In this document: positions 42,956 through 51,390 of the stretch, one piece after another
Layout: every line of letters begins with the position of its first letter
How positions within the stretch are numbered: the first letter of the stretch is position 1
Assembly: GCA_965237625.1 (NCBI GenBank)
Contig: CBDEGD010000048.1
Location: 62,001-126,000, forward strand
DNA from: JABDIP01 sp965237625
GTDB lineage: Bacteria > Pseudomonadota > Alphaproteobacteria > DSM-16000 > Inquilinaceae
DNA length: 64,000 nt
Reading direction: 5' to 3'
Notes under the pieces: model-generated
What the model was told of the DNA's origin: nothing
The model's database searches: none
What the model saw: the letters and a program-made list of their open reading frames with translations, nothing else
Made by a program: the position numbers and the translations under genes

Positions 42956-44287
42956 CTAAGTCGTCGCCCCGGCGGTCTTTGCGCGGTCGAGCCGGCATCC
43001 CTTCAGCATGGCGCCTCCCAGCTTGGCGCCTTCCAGATTTGCGCCCTCCAGATTGGCGCCGCGCAGATCGGCATCGGTGAGATCGGCATAGGCAAGGGCG
43101 GCGCCGCGCAGATCGGCCTCGGTCAGATCGGCCCCGGCCAGGCTGGCGCGCACCAGATTGGTATGCCGCTCGGCGGCCTGGGTGACCGAGATGCGGAGAG
43201 GGTAGAGCCGAGCCCGTTTAAGCGATGCGCCCGCCAGCGACGCCCGCTCCATATTGGCGCCGCGCAGATCGGCGCCGGCCAGTTTGGCCGACCGCATATC
43301 GCTCAGGGACAAATCGGCCATGGCCAGCTTGCAGGCCGTCAGATTGGCCTCGAACAACCAGGCGCCGCGCAGGATGGCGGCGGACAGGTCGCGCTGGGTG
43401 AAATCCTGTCGGGACAGATCCACCGCGGTCAAATCGGCCCGGTTGCCGCCCCGTCCCATGGTCTCCGCCCATTGCGCATGCGCCTTCAGAATGTCTTCCA
43501 GCGCGCCGGGCATGTCGTCCAGCGCCATGGCCATCTTGGCGCCGGACAGGGTCGCGGCCTTCAGCGCTTCCGGATCGACCACCGCGCCCAACAAGTCGGC
43601 GCCGCTCAGATCGGCCCGTTCGAATTTCGCACCCTTTAGATTGGCGCCCTGCAGCACGGTGCCGCACAGCTTCGCGCCGCTCAGATCCGCGTCCGTCAGA
43701 TCGCAGCCGGTCATTACCGAGTGTGACAGGTCGGATCGCTGGAGCTTGGCGCCGAACAAGACGGAATCCGACAAATCGCAGTCCTGCACCGACGCGGTCG
43801 CCATCTTCGCGCCCGTCAAATCGGCCCCCTGGACCTGGGCGTCGCTGATCACGGTGATGTTGGTATCAAAGCTGATCGGCACCATGCCGTCATCATTCCC
43901 CGGCATCACGATCACGCCGTCACGCAGATCGGCCTGGGCCATCTGCGCGCCATCGAGGATTGAGCGATGCATGGTCGAGCCGCGCAGATCGGCCTGGGTG
44001 AATTCAGTGTCGGTCATGTCGGCGGCGGAAAGGTCGACACCGTAGAGGTTGCCTTTCACGAACAGGCTCTTGGTCAGCCGCGCGCCTTCCATCTTGCTGC
44101 CGGTGAAGTCGGCATCGGAGAAGTCGCGGTTCGACATGTCCAACTCGGACAGGTCGCACATCCGTAGAACGGCACGCTGGCCGCCGCGTTTGCTGAGGTA
44201 GAGTTCATGGGCGTGGGCAACGGCATCCAACTCCCGCTGGGAGAGCCCACGGCGTAACATGTCGGAGACTTGTGCACCGGACGGCAT
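42956..44287 (-). CDS. Pentapeptide-repeat protein
   Basis: A 443-residue protein in which runs of A(D/N)LxxA repeats make up most of the chain: about 50-140, 165-255 and 295-440. They should form right-handed quadrilateral beta helices. Two breaks occur: a loop with MPGNDDGMVPISFDTNI and a helical insert near PGALEDILKAHAQWAETMG. The ATG at 44287 is used; a TTG at 44329 would add 14 residues. Some family members mimic DNA and protect gyrase, but most have no known role. Divergent from ffh. Confidence 0.9.
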   Translation of the reverse strand: MPSGAQVSDMLRRGLSQRELDAVAHAHELYLSKRGGQRAVLRMCDLSELDMSNRDFSDADFTGSKMEGARLTKSLFVKGNLYGVDLSAADMTDTEFTQADLRGSTMHRSILDGAQMAQADLRDGVIVMPGNDDGMVPISFDTNITVISDAQVQGADLTGAKMATASVQDCDLSDSVLFGAKLQRSDLSHSVMTGCDLTDADLSGAKLCGTVLQGANLKGAKFERADLSGADLLGAVVDPEALKAATLSGAKMAMALDDMPGALEDILKAHAQWAETMGRGGNRADLTAVDLSRQDFTQRDLSAAILRGAWLFEANLTACKLAMADLSLSDMRSAKLAGADLRGANMERASLAGASLKRARLYPLRISVTQAAERHTNLVRASLAGADLTEADLRGAALAYADLTDADLRGANLEGANLEGAKLGGAMLKGCRLDRAKTAGATT

Positions 44288-44415
44288 GGGGGCGCTGACT
44301 CCAGTCCGAAAAGTTGTATCCGATCGCAACTTCTTATGGTTAACAACGAATTACTAAAATACCCTAAATTTTCGGCGTTTCCGGTGCGACACTCGAATCG
44401 CCCGCCCAATAGGGG

Positions 44416-44444
44416 CGTTGACATCACCGGCCCGCAGGCCTAGT
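44416..44444 (+). promoter_or_regulatory. Sigma-70-type promoter of ffh
   Basis: TTGACA at 44416-44421, a 17-bp spacer, then TAGTTT at 44439-44444. This is the best housekeeping promoter match in the 285-bp gap before ffh and would give a leader of about 120 nt. Confidence 0.55.
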
Positions 44445-44572
44445 TTCCCGCCCGCTCAAGCATAGCGAGAGCCGAATTCCGCGCCTTCGGGCGCCCGCCA
44501 GTCCGCGAGTATCGCGCACTGGCGCACTTTGCGTTTTGTCCGGTGTCGATGCCGGCATAAGGGAACGACACG

Positions 44573-45967
44573 ATGTTCGACGGGCTTACCGGCCGTTTCG
44601 GGGAGATTTTCGACCGCCTGCGGAAGCGCGGCGCGCTCAATGAGAGCGACATCACCGCGGCCCTGCGCGAGGTTCGGATCGCCCTGCTGGAAGCCGATGT
44701 GGCATTGCCGGTGGTCAAGTCGTTCATCGACAAGGTTCGGCAGCGCGCGGTCGGCGCCGAAGTGCTGCGCTCGGTCACGCCGGGCCAGCAGGTCATCAAG
44801 ATCGTCCATGACGCCCTGGTCGAGATGCTCGGCGGCGAGCAGGAGGATGGGGCCAGGGAAGCACCGCTGAACCTGATCGCGGTGCCGCCGGTGCCGATCC
44901 TGATGGTCGGCCTGCAGGGCTCGGGCAAGACCACCACCACCGCCAAGATCGCGCTGCGCCTAAAGACCAAGGAGAAGAAGCGGGTCCTGATGGCCTCGCT
45001 AGACGTGCGGCGGCCGGCGGCGCAGGAACAGCTCAAGGTCCTGGGCGAGCAGATCGACGTGCCCACCCTGCCGATCGTGACGGGACAGCAGCCGGTCGAC
45101 ATTGCCCGCCGGGCCATGGAGCGTGGCCGGCTCGAAGGCATGGACGTGGTCCTGCTGGATACCGCCGGGCGGCTGGCCATCGATGCGGGGTTGATGGCCG
45201 AAGCCGCCTCGGTCCGCGACGCGGTCAGCCCGGTCGAGACCCTGCTGGTCACCGACGCCATGACCGGCCAGGACGCGGTCGCGGTGGCCCAGGGCTTCAA
45301 TGACAAGGTCGGGATCACCGGCATCGTCATGACCAGGGTCGACGGCGATGCACGGGGCGGTGCCGCCCTGTCGATGCGCGCGGTCACCGGCCAGCCGATC
45401 AAGCTGATCGGTGTCGGTGAGAAGATCGACGCCCTGGAGGTCTTCCACCCCGACCGGATCGCCGGCCGCATTCTCGGCATGGGCGATGTGGTCGGGCTGG
45501 TCGAGAAGGCCGCGGAGACCATCGAGCAGGAAGAGGCCGAGAGGCTCGTCCGGAAGTTCCAGAAGGGTAATTTCGATCTGGCCGATATGGCGACCCAGCT
45601 TCAGCAGATGCGCAAGATGGGCGGCGTGTCCGGGCTGATGGCGCTGCTGCCCGGCGTTGCGAAGGTTAAGAGCCAGATCAACGAAGCCAATCTGGACGAC
45701 GGCGCGCTGAAGCGGCAGGAGGCGATCATCCAGTCGATGACGCCCCGCGAACGGCGCAATCCGAAGGTGATCCACGCCTCGCGCAAGAAGCGCATCGCCG
45801 CCGGCTCCGGCATGACCGTGCAGGACGTGAACAAGCTGCTGAAGCAGTTCCAGCAGATGAGCGGCGTCATGAAGCGCATGAAGAAGATGGGCGCCAAGGG
45901 GATGATGCGCGGCGGCATGCCGGGCCTGCCGCCCGGGATGATGCCGCCCGGTGGAGGCTTCAAATGA
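44573..45967 (+). CDS. ffh: Signal recognition particle protein
   Basis: A 464-residue SRP54 GTPase: an N domain, a G domain with GLQGSGKTTTTAK, DVRRPAAQEQL, DTAGRLAID and TRVDGDARGG, and a methionine-rich M domain ending GMMRGGMPGLPPGMMPPGG, which binds the SRP RNA and signal peptides. It partners with FtsY. The stop overlaps the start of a VOC gene (ATGA). The SRP RNA gene itself was not found in the window. Confidence 0.98.
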   Translation: MFDGLTGRFGEIFDRLRKRGALNESDITAALREVRIALLEADVALPVVKSFIDKVRQRAVGAEVLRSVTPGQQVIKIVHDALVEMLGGEQEDGAREAPLNLIAVPPVPILMVGLQGSGKTTTTAKIALRLKTKEKKRVLMASLDVRRPAAQEQLKVLGEQIDVPTLPIVTGQQPVDIARRAMERGRLEGMDVVLLDTAGRLAIDAGLMAEAASVRDAVSPVETLLVTDAMTGQDAVAVAQGFNDKVGITGIVMTRVDGDARGGAALSMRAVTGQPIKLIGVGEKIDALEVFHPDRIAGRILGMGDVVGLVEKAAETIEQEEAERLVRKFQKGNFDLADMATQLQQMRKMGGVSGLMALLPGVAKVKSQINEANLDDGALKRQEAIIQSMTPRERRNPKVIHASRKKRIAAGSGMTVQDVNKLLKQFQQMSGVMKRMKKMGAKGMMRGGMPGLPPGMMPPGGGFK

Positions 45968-46371
45968 TCGATCACTTGTCGCTCGCAGTGTTCGACCTGG
46001 AGCGGTCGCGCAACTTCTACGATTGCGTCCTCGCGACGCTTGGCCACAGCCGCGTGATGGACTTGGAGGAGCACGAATATGTCGCTTGCGGCTATGGCGC
46101 GTCGGAACATGAGCCGACTTTTTGGATCGGCGCCAGCGTCGGCCCCGCGCTACAGCCGGAGCCGCCGATGGAACAGCACATTGCCTTCTCCGCCCACAAC
46201 CGGGCCACGATCGACGCCTTCTACAACGCGGCCCTGTCGGCCGGCGGTGGCGACAATGGAAAGCCCGGGCTGAGGCCCGAATACCACCCGAACTACTACG
46301 CCACATTCGTCATCGACCCGGATGGTTATCACATCGAAGCGGTGTGTCATAATACCAAGGATCGGAGATAA
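45964..46371 (+). CDS. VOC family protein coupled to ffh
   Basis: A 135-residue VOC protein: MIDHLSLAVFDLERSRNFYD at the start, a central EQHIAFSAHNRATIDAFYNA, and a FVIDPDGYHIEAVCH close. The ATG overlaps the ffh stop codon, so translation is coupled. The insertion sits between ffh and rpsP, which are usually closer. Its last seven codons (from 46352, NTKDRR plus stop) form part of the left outer arm of palindrome B and reappear inverted at about 46594-46614. Enzymatic role unknown. Confidence 0.87.
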   Translation: MIDHLSLAVFDLERSRNFYDCVLATLGHSRVMDLEEHEYVACGYGASEHEPTFWIGASVGPALQPEPPMEQHIAFSAHNRATIDAFYNAALSAGGGDNGKPGLRPEYHPNYYATFVIDPDGYHIEAVCHNTKDRR

Positions 46372-46614
46372 TGACCGGTTTCACCGCGCGCTCGTGCCCG
46401 CCCGTTAGGCGCAGTCCGTGCCGTGGTGCAGCGCACCACAAGCGGGCTGCAACGCGGCGGGCGGGCACGAGCGCGCGGCCTTCGGTGGAGCCCATTGGCC
46501 CTTCCGGGTACGTTGCGGCACTTGCCCGATGCGTAGCATCGCGCTGCGCACCGCGCCTGCCCGCAAGAACCAATGGGCTCCATGAAACCGGCCATTATCT
46601 CCGATCCTTGGTAT
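46352..46614. repeat. Long cloverleaf palindromic element B
   Basis: A 263-bp nested inverted repeat. Outer stem: 46352-46383 against 46583-46614, 32 bp with one mismatch. Arm 1: stem 46385-46404 against 46458-46477 (20 bp, perfect), tip palindrome GTGGTGCAGCGCACCAC at 46423-46439. Arm 2: stem 46487-46498 against 46570-46581 (12 bp, perfect), tip CGATGCGTAGCATCG at 46527-46541. Same architecture as element A at 4548-4815. It lies in the transcribed spacer between the VOC gene and rpsP, filling most of that 311-bp gap. Confidence 0.88.
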
Positions 46615-46682
46615 GAGCCCGCCTAGGGCGTTGGTGCACAGCCGAATACACACGCAGAAGACTTTGGAAAGGTCACAACACT

Positions 46683-47411
46683 ATGTCCGTTAAGATCCGC
46701 CTTGCCCGTGGCGGCGCCAAGAAGCGCCCGTTCTACCGCATCGTCGTTGCCGACACCCGCACCCCCCGCGACGGCCGGTTCATCGAGAAGGTCGGTACCT
46801 ACGATCCGATGCTGGCGAAGGATCATCCCAACCGCATCACCCTGAACGCCGAGCGCATCAAGCATTGGCTGTCGGTCGGCGCCCAGCCGACGGACAGGGT
46901 CGCGCGCTTCCTCGGCCAGGCCGAGCTGGCGCCGATGCCGGTGTGGCGCGAGACGCCGAAGAAGTCCGCTCCCAAGGCGAAGGCCCAGGAGCGCCTGAAG
47001 GAGGCCCTGGAAGCCGCCGAAGCCGCCGCTGCCGCCCCGGCGGTCGAGGAAGTGGCCGCGCCGGCAGAAGAGCCGGTTGTCGAAGAGGCTCCGGCTGAAG
47101 AGGCAGCCGCTGAGGCGCCGGTCGAAGAAGTGGCCGAGGCCCCGGTCGAGGAAGCTGCAGAGGAAGCTGCCGAAGCGCCGGCTGAAGAAGCTCCTGCCGA
47201 GGAAGTGGCCGAGGCTGCCGCCGAGGCGCCGGCAGAGGATGTTGCTGAAGCCCCCGCCGAGGAGGCTCCGGCCGAAGAAGCGCCTGCTGAAGAGGCGCCC
47301 GCTGAAGAGGCTGCTGCCGAGGACGCCCCGGCTGAGGAGGTGGTCGACGAGGCTCCGGCTGATGAGGCCGCTGCCGACGAGGCACCGGCGGACGACAAAG
47401 AGAAGGCCTGA
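46683..47411 (+). CDS. rpsP: Ribosomal protein S16 with a long acidic tail
   Basis: A 242-residue protein. The S16 domain is residues 1-85 (SVKIRLARGGAKKRPFYRIV at the start, then RDGRFIEKVGTYDP). After a KSAPKAKAQERLKEAL linker, residues about 115-242 are almost only Ala, Glu, Pro and Val, in EAPAEE-like units. Usual S16 length is about 80-120. Such acidic Ala/Glu tails are known in some alphaproteobacterial S16 proteins; this one is long. First gene of the rpsP-rimM-trmD-rplS block. Confidence 0.96.
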   Translation: MSVKIRLARGGAKKRPFYRIVVADTRTPRDGRFIEKVGTYDPMLAKDHPNRITLNAERIKHWLSVGAQPTDRVARFLGQAELAPMPVWRETPKKSAPKAKAQERLKEALEAAEAAAAAPAVEEVAAPAEEPVVEEAPAEEAAAEAPVEEVAEAPVEEAAEEAAEAPAEEAPAEEVAEAAAEAPAEDVAEAPAEEAPAEEAPAEEAPAEEAAAEDAPAEEVVDEAPADEAAADEAPADDKEKA

Positions 47412-47461
47412 CCGGCAGGCATTCCGGGCGCCCGGCGTCCGGATGTCTGAGGCGGATGGAC

Positions 47462-48007
47462 ATGGCTGCGGCTGACAAGGTCTGCGTCGGCGTGATCGGC
47501 GGCGTGCATGGAGTGCGGGGCATCGTGAAGGTGAAGCCCTTCACCGCCGACCCGGCGGATTTGGCGGCCTATGGCCCGTTGACCGATAAGGCCGGTGGCC
47601 GGGTTTTCGCCCTGCGGCTGCTGTCGATGCACAAAGGCCAGTGGCTGGCCCGCCTCGACGGTGTCGAGGATCGCAACGCGGCGGAAGCCCTGCGCGGCAC
47701 CAAGCTGTTCGCCGACCGGAGCCGGATGCCGGCGCCGGAGCCCGATGAGTTCTACCACGCCGATCTGATCGGGCTGGCGGCGGTGGGCACCGACGGCGAG
47801 GCGATCGGCACGGTGCGCGCGGTCCATGATTTCGGGGCCGGCGACATATTGGAGATCGTCCGCCCGAAAGGGCCGGCCTTGATGCTGCCGTTCACCCTCC
47901 AGGCCGTGCCGGAGATCGACCTTGCCGGTGGCCGTCTGGTGGTCGATCCGCCGGCCTATATGGCGGACGATGAAGGGTCCGAAGAACCGGACGGAGAGAC
48001 CGAGTGA
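47462..48007 (+). CDS. rimM: 16S rRNA processing protein RimM
   Basis: A 181-residue 30S assembly factor: an N-terminal barrel (VCVGVIGGVHGVRGIVKVKPFT) and a PRC barrel (FYHADLIGLAAVGTDGE, then ILEIVRPKGPALMLPF). It assists 16S maturation around S19. An ATG six nt earlier (47456) is possible, but GAGG spacing favours 47462. The stop overlaps the GTG start of the peptidase gene (GTGA). Confidence 0.95.
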   Translation: MAAADKVCVGVIGGVHGVRGIVKVKPFTADPADLAAYGPLTDKAGGRVFALRLLSMHKGQWLARLDGVEDRNAAEALRGTKLFADRSRMPAPEPDEFYHADLIGLAAVGTDGEAIGTVRAVHDFGAGDILEIVRPKGPALMLPFTLQAVPEIDLAGGRLVVDPPAYMADDEGSEEPDGETE

Positions 48008-49146
48008 GCAACGCAATCGATCCATGGCTGACCGCGCCTGATGGCCGGCCAAGGGCGCGTGCGCTCGGAATCCCCTTCGACGGTGAGCCGGGCGCGTTGA
48101 ACGCGATCTCCGACATCGACGGCCTAGAGGTCGGTTATTGCACCCTGATCGAGGGCAATGGTCCGCTGACGGTGGGCCAGGGGCCGGTGCGCACCGGCGT
48201 GACCGCAGTTCTGCCGCGCGGTAGGTCCGCCGCCGATCGCCCCTATTGGGCCGGGTGCTTCAGCCTGAACGGCCATGGCGAGATGACCGGCTGGCAATAT
48301 GTCGAGGAGCTTGGGCTGGGCAACCATCCGATCATCATCACCAACACCAATTCCTGCGGGCTGGCCCGCGACGCGGTGCTGCGCTGGACGGCCGAGCGTT
48401 TCGCGCCGGCCACCTATGGCAGCCTCGGCCATCCGGTGGTCGGCGAGACCCATGACGGGTTCCTGAACGACCTCAACGGGTTCCATGTCCGCAACGAGCA
48501 TGTCTTCGCGGCCATCGACGCCGCCCGCCCCGGCCCGGTGCAGGAAGGCAGCATCGGCGGCGGCACCGGCATGATTTGCTACGGCTATAAGGGCGGGTCC
48601 GGAACCGCCTCGCGGGTCGTGGAGATTGCCGGCGGGCGTTACACGGCCGGTGCGTTCGTGCAGTCGAACTTCGGCAACACCGACCAGCTTCTGATCGCCG
48701 GGCTGCCGGTGGGCAGATCCCTGCCCGGAGGCAAGATCCAGGCCGACGGCAATTCGGTGATCGGGCTGATCGCCACCGATGCGCCGCTGCTGCCCCATCA
48801 GTTGAAGCGGCTGGCCAGGCGGGCCGGGCTCGGCATCGGCCGGTCCGGCAGTGTCGCCGATAACGGCTCCGGCGATCTGTTTTTCGCCTTTACCACGGCC
48901 AATGCCGACGCGGCGGCGGAGCGCAATGCCGTGGCGCCGCTGGAGTGGCTGCCGGATGCGATGCTGACCCCGCTGTTCGAAGCGGTGGTGCAGGCGGTCG
49001 ATGAAGCGGTGGTCAATTCGCTGATCGTGAATTCGGACATGACCGGCCGCGACGGCAACCGGGTCGAGGCGCTGCCGCATGATGCGGTGATCGCCGCCCT
49101 TGAGACCCATGGTCGCAGTGTCGAACCGCGGGGCAAAACATCATGA
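48004..49146 (+). CDS. P1-family aminopeptidase (DmpA/PepA-like), self-processing
   Basis: A 380-residue Ntn-type hydrolase of the DmpA (L-aminopeptidase/D-esterase) family. Diagnostic segments are ISDIDGLEVGYCTLIEG, GSIGGGTGMICYGYKGG, GAFVQSNFG, and DGNSVIGLIATDAPLLPHQL, where Ser251 aligns with the nucleophile freed by autocleavage in DmpA (Gly249-Ser250). It starts with GTG overlapping the rimM stop and ends overlapping trmD, so it is wedged inside a translation operon. Substrate unknown. Confidence 0.92.
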   Translation: MSNAIDPWLTAPDGRPRARALGIPFDGEPGALNAISDIDGLEVGYCTLIEGNGPLTVGQGPVRTGVTAVLPRGRSAADRPYWAGCFSLNGHGEMTGWQYVEELGLGNHPIIITNTNSCGLARDAVLRWTAERFAPATYGSLGHPVVGETHDGFLNDLNGFHVRNEHVFAAIDAARPGPVQEGSIGGGTGMICYGYKGGSGTASRVVEIAGGRYTAGAFVQSNFGNTDQLLIAGLPVGRSLPGGKIQADGNSVIGLIATDAPLLPHQLKRLARRAGLGIGRSGSVADNGSGDLFFAFTTANADAAAERNAVAPLEWLPDAMLTPLFEAVVQAVDEAVVNSLIVNSDMTGRDGNRVEALPHDAVIAALETHGRSVEPRGKTS

Positions 49147-49889
49147 CAGCACAGACCTGGACCGCGACCGCGCTCACGCTTTTCCCGGAGATGTTTCCCG
49201 GCCCGCTGGCCACGAGTCTGGCCGGTCGCGCACTCGAACGTGGCGATTGGATGCTGGAAACGGTGGACATCCGCGAATTTGCTGCTAATAAACACCGCAC
49301 CGTGGACGACGCTCCGTTTGGGGGCGGCGCCGGTATGGTGATGAAACCGGATGTTATCGATGCCGCGCTGACCTCCGTTCGTGCGGAACGGCGGGGGCAG
49401 GGCGCCGAGGACAGGCTCATCTACCTGACCCCGCGCGGACGGTTGCTGGATCAGCAGCTGGTCGGTGCGTTGAGCGAAGGTTCGGGCGTTGTCCTGCTCT
49501 GTGGCCGGTTCGAGGGCGTCGATCAACGGGTGATCGAGGCGCACGGCATGGACGAGGTCAGCCTCGGCGATTTTGTGCTGTCGGGCGGTGAGCCCGCGGC
49601 GCTGTGTTTGATAGACGCGGTGGTGCGGCTGTTGCCCGGTGTGATGGGCAATGCGGACAGCGCCGGAGACGAGAGTTTCGGGGAGCCCGGCTTGCTGGAG
49701 TATCCCCACTACACACGGCCCGCCGAATGGAGCGGCCGGGACGGCGTCAGCCGGGCGGTGCCCGAGGTGCTGATGTCCGGGGATCACGCCCGAGTGCGCG
49801 CATGGCGCCGCGCCGAGGCGGAACGGATCACCCGGGAACGCCGACCGGATTTGTGGCAGCGCCGGCATGTGCCGGCCGCCGAGAGATAA
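49143..49889 (+). CDS. trmD: tRNA (guanine-N1)-methyltransferase
   Basis: A 248-residue SPOUT enzyme that makes m1G37. Motifs: TLFPEMFPGPL, DDAPFGGGAGMVMKPD, LCGRFEGVDQRVIE and the knot segment LGDFVLSGGEPAAL, with LEYPHYTRP near the C-terminus. Start overlaps the peptidase stop by 4 nt; rplS follows 46 bp downstream. Confidence 0.97.
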   Translation: MTAQTWTATALTLFPEMFPGPLATSLAGRALERGDWMLETVDIREFAANKHRTVDDAPFGGGAGMVMKPDVIDAALTSVRAERRGQGAEDRLIYLTPRGRLLDQQLVGALSEGSGVVLLCGRFEGVDQRVIEAHGMDEVSLGDFVLSGGEPAALCLIDAVVRLLPGVMGNADSAGDESFGEPGLLEYPHYTRPAEWSGRDGVSRAVPEVLMSGDHARVRAWRRAEAERITRERRPDLWQRRHVPAAER

Positions 49890-49935
49890 GACGAGACACA
49901 GAGCGCTTGAGCGCTGGAGAGAGAAGGGGCCAGTC

Positions 49936-50358
49936 ATGAACATCATCGAGAAGCTCGAAGCCGCACAAGTCGAGACCCTGGTCGCGAACCGTCCGGTACC
50001 CGAGTTCGGCCCCGGCGACACCGTGAAGGTCAATGTGAAGGTCGTGGAAGGCACCCGTGAGCGCATACAGGCCTATGAGGGCGTGTGCATCGCACGGCGC
50101 AATGCCGGCCTGAACAGCTCCTTCACCGTGCGCAAGATCTCCTATGGCGAGGGCGTCGAGCGCGTCTTCCCGCTGCACAGCCCGCGCATCGACAGCATCC
50201 AGGTCATGCGCCGCGGCGACGTCCGCCGCGCCAAGCTCTACTACCTCCGCGACCGCCGCGGCAAATCCGCCCGGATCGCCGAAAAACGCGACGCCCGCCC
50301 GCCTAAGGGCTCCGCCGCTGCTGCCAAAGCAGAAGTGGTCGAGGTCGCCGAGGGCTAA
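49936..50358 (+). CDS. rplS: Ribosomal protein L19
   Basis: A 140-residue protein with the L19 core: FGPGDTVKVNVKVVEGTRER, AYEGVCIARRNAG and FPLHSPRIDSIQVMRRG, followed by KLYYLRDRRGKSARI and a short Ala-rich tail. It sits at the 30S-50S interface. The ATG at 49936 follows AGAAGGGG. It ends the translation operon; the accessory island begins after it. Confidence 0.97.
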   Translation: MNIIEKLEAAQVETLVANRPVPEFGPGDTVKVNVKVVEGTRERIQAYEGVCIARRNAGLNSSFTVRKISYGEGVERVFPLHSPRIDSIQVMRRGDVRRAKLYYLRDRRGKSARIAEKRDARPPKGSAAAAKAEVVEVAEG

Positions 50359-50603
50359 CCCCCTCAAGTCTGCGCCTCCAGGTTCATCCCGGCCAACATA
50401 CCCTCAAGCTGCGTCGTCCCAGGACTTGATCCGGGGACCCATCGCTGCGCATTTGTGGTGCTGGGCTTGATACGGATACGTATTGCCGCGCCATGGTCCC
50501 TCACCAGACCGGGATAGACTGCGGGTCGGAATAATCAACCCGTCGACCTGCCGCCGCTGCCAAGCGTATCATTCCCCAAGAGTTAACTCAGAGGGAGCGC
50601 GGC
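50359..50603. other. Gap after rplS with a dispersed GTCGTCCC repeat
   Basis: About 245 bp. At 50408-50442 lies GCGTCGTCCCAGGACTTGAT followed by CCGGGGACCC, an imperfect palindrome of a type widely dispersed in alphaproteobacterial intergenic DNA. The remainder shows no gene; GAGGGA at 50591 serves the next start. Confidence 0.5.
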
Positions 50604-50915
50604 GTGCCGACCCCAAAAGACACCTGGATTCGGGCGGACTTCAACGGCTTCCTCGACAGAGACTTGCTGTGTTTGGCGCACGCGGATGAGGTCACCAAAC
50701 TGTCGGGCCAAACCATACGGCTTGCGGCAGGAGTGGTCGTGACCGCCTTCGATATGGACGCGGATGAAGACGGGAACCCGGACATGATTCTCGTCACCGG
50801 CAGTGTCGAGGCCTCGCCGGATTTTGCGCAATGCCGTGGGTCCAGATGGGCGGTCAGGGTGGACGAATCCGGGGTCCAATGGGAGTCGGAGCTAGAACCG
50901 ACGGACTCGCGGTGA
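50604..50915 (+). CDS. Hypothetical protein
   Basis: A 103-residue soluble, acidic protein starting at a GTG with GAGGGA 8 nt upstream. It contains GQTIRLAAGVVVTAFDMDAD, DGNPDMILVTGSVEAS and RWAVRVDESGVQWESE, suggesting a small beta barrel. No signal peptide. Followed at 30 bp by the Dabb gene. I do not recognise the family. Confidence 0.65.
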   Translation: MPTPKDTWIRADFNGFLDRDLLCLAHADEVTKLSGQTIRLAAGVVVTAFDMDADEDGNPDMILVTGSVEASPDFAQCRGSRWAVRVDESGVQWESELEPTDSR

Positions 50916-50945
50916 CCCACTCAATTGCTGGACAAAGGATACGCT

Positions 50946-51257
50946 ATGAGCAGATTGCGTCATGTGGTGATGTTCGGCTTTGTTGACGGGACCACATCTG
51001 ATCAGGTCGGCGAGATCGTGCGGCGGTTCACCGCGCTGAAGGGCGTGATCCCCGGCATCGAGTCATTTGAATGGGGCAGCAATGTCAGCCCGGAAGGCCT
51101 CGACAATGGGCACAGCCACTGCTTCATCCTGACCTTCGCGTCCGACGCCGAGCGCGACGCCTACCTGCCGCACCCCGAACATGTCGCCTTCAGCGAATTC
51201 ATCAAACCCTACGTCGCCCATGTGACGGTGCTCGACTTCTGGGCCAACGCCGGTTGA
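50946..51257 (+). CDS. Dabb (stress-responsive alpha/beta barrel) protein
   Basis: A 103-residue dimeric ferredoxin-like protein: RHVVMFGFVDGTTSDQV at the start, GIESFEWGSNVSPEG, SHCFILTFASDAERDAYLPH and a VLDFW close, all typical of Dabb domains. AAGGA precedes the ATG at 50946. Dabb proteins include cyclases and proteins of unknown role. Second gene of the accessory stretch after rplS. Confidence 0.85.
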   Translation: MSRLRHVVMFGFVDGTTSDQVGEIVRRFTALKGVIPGIESFEWGSNVSPEGLDNGHSHCFILTFASDAERDAYLPHPEHVAFSEFIKPYVAHVTVLDFWANAG

Positions 51258-51390
51258 TGCGCAGCTACCTGGATTCCGGTGACACTATACGAGTATCCAC
51301 GAAGGGTTCTGCGCGGACACGGCACGGATATTTGATAGTACGAACTGTGTCCCCGCATATGCGGAATTCGTGAACGGAAAGGAGACCAGC

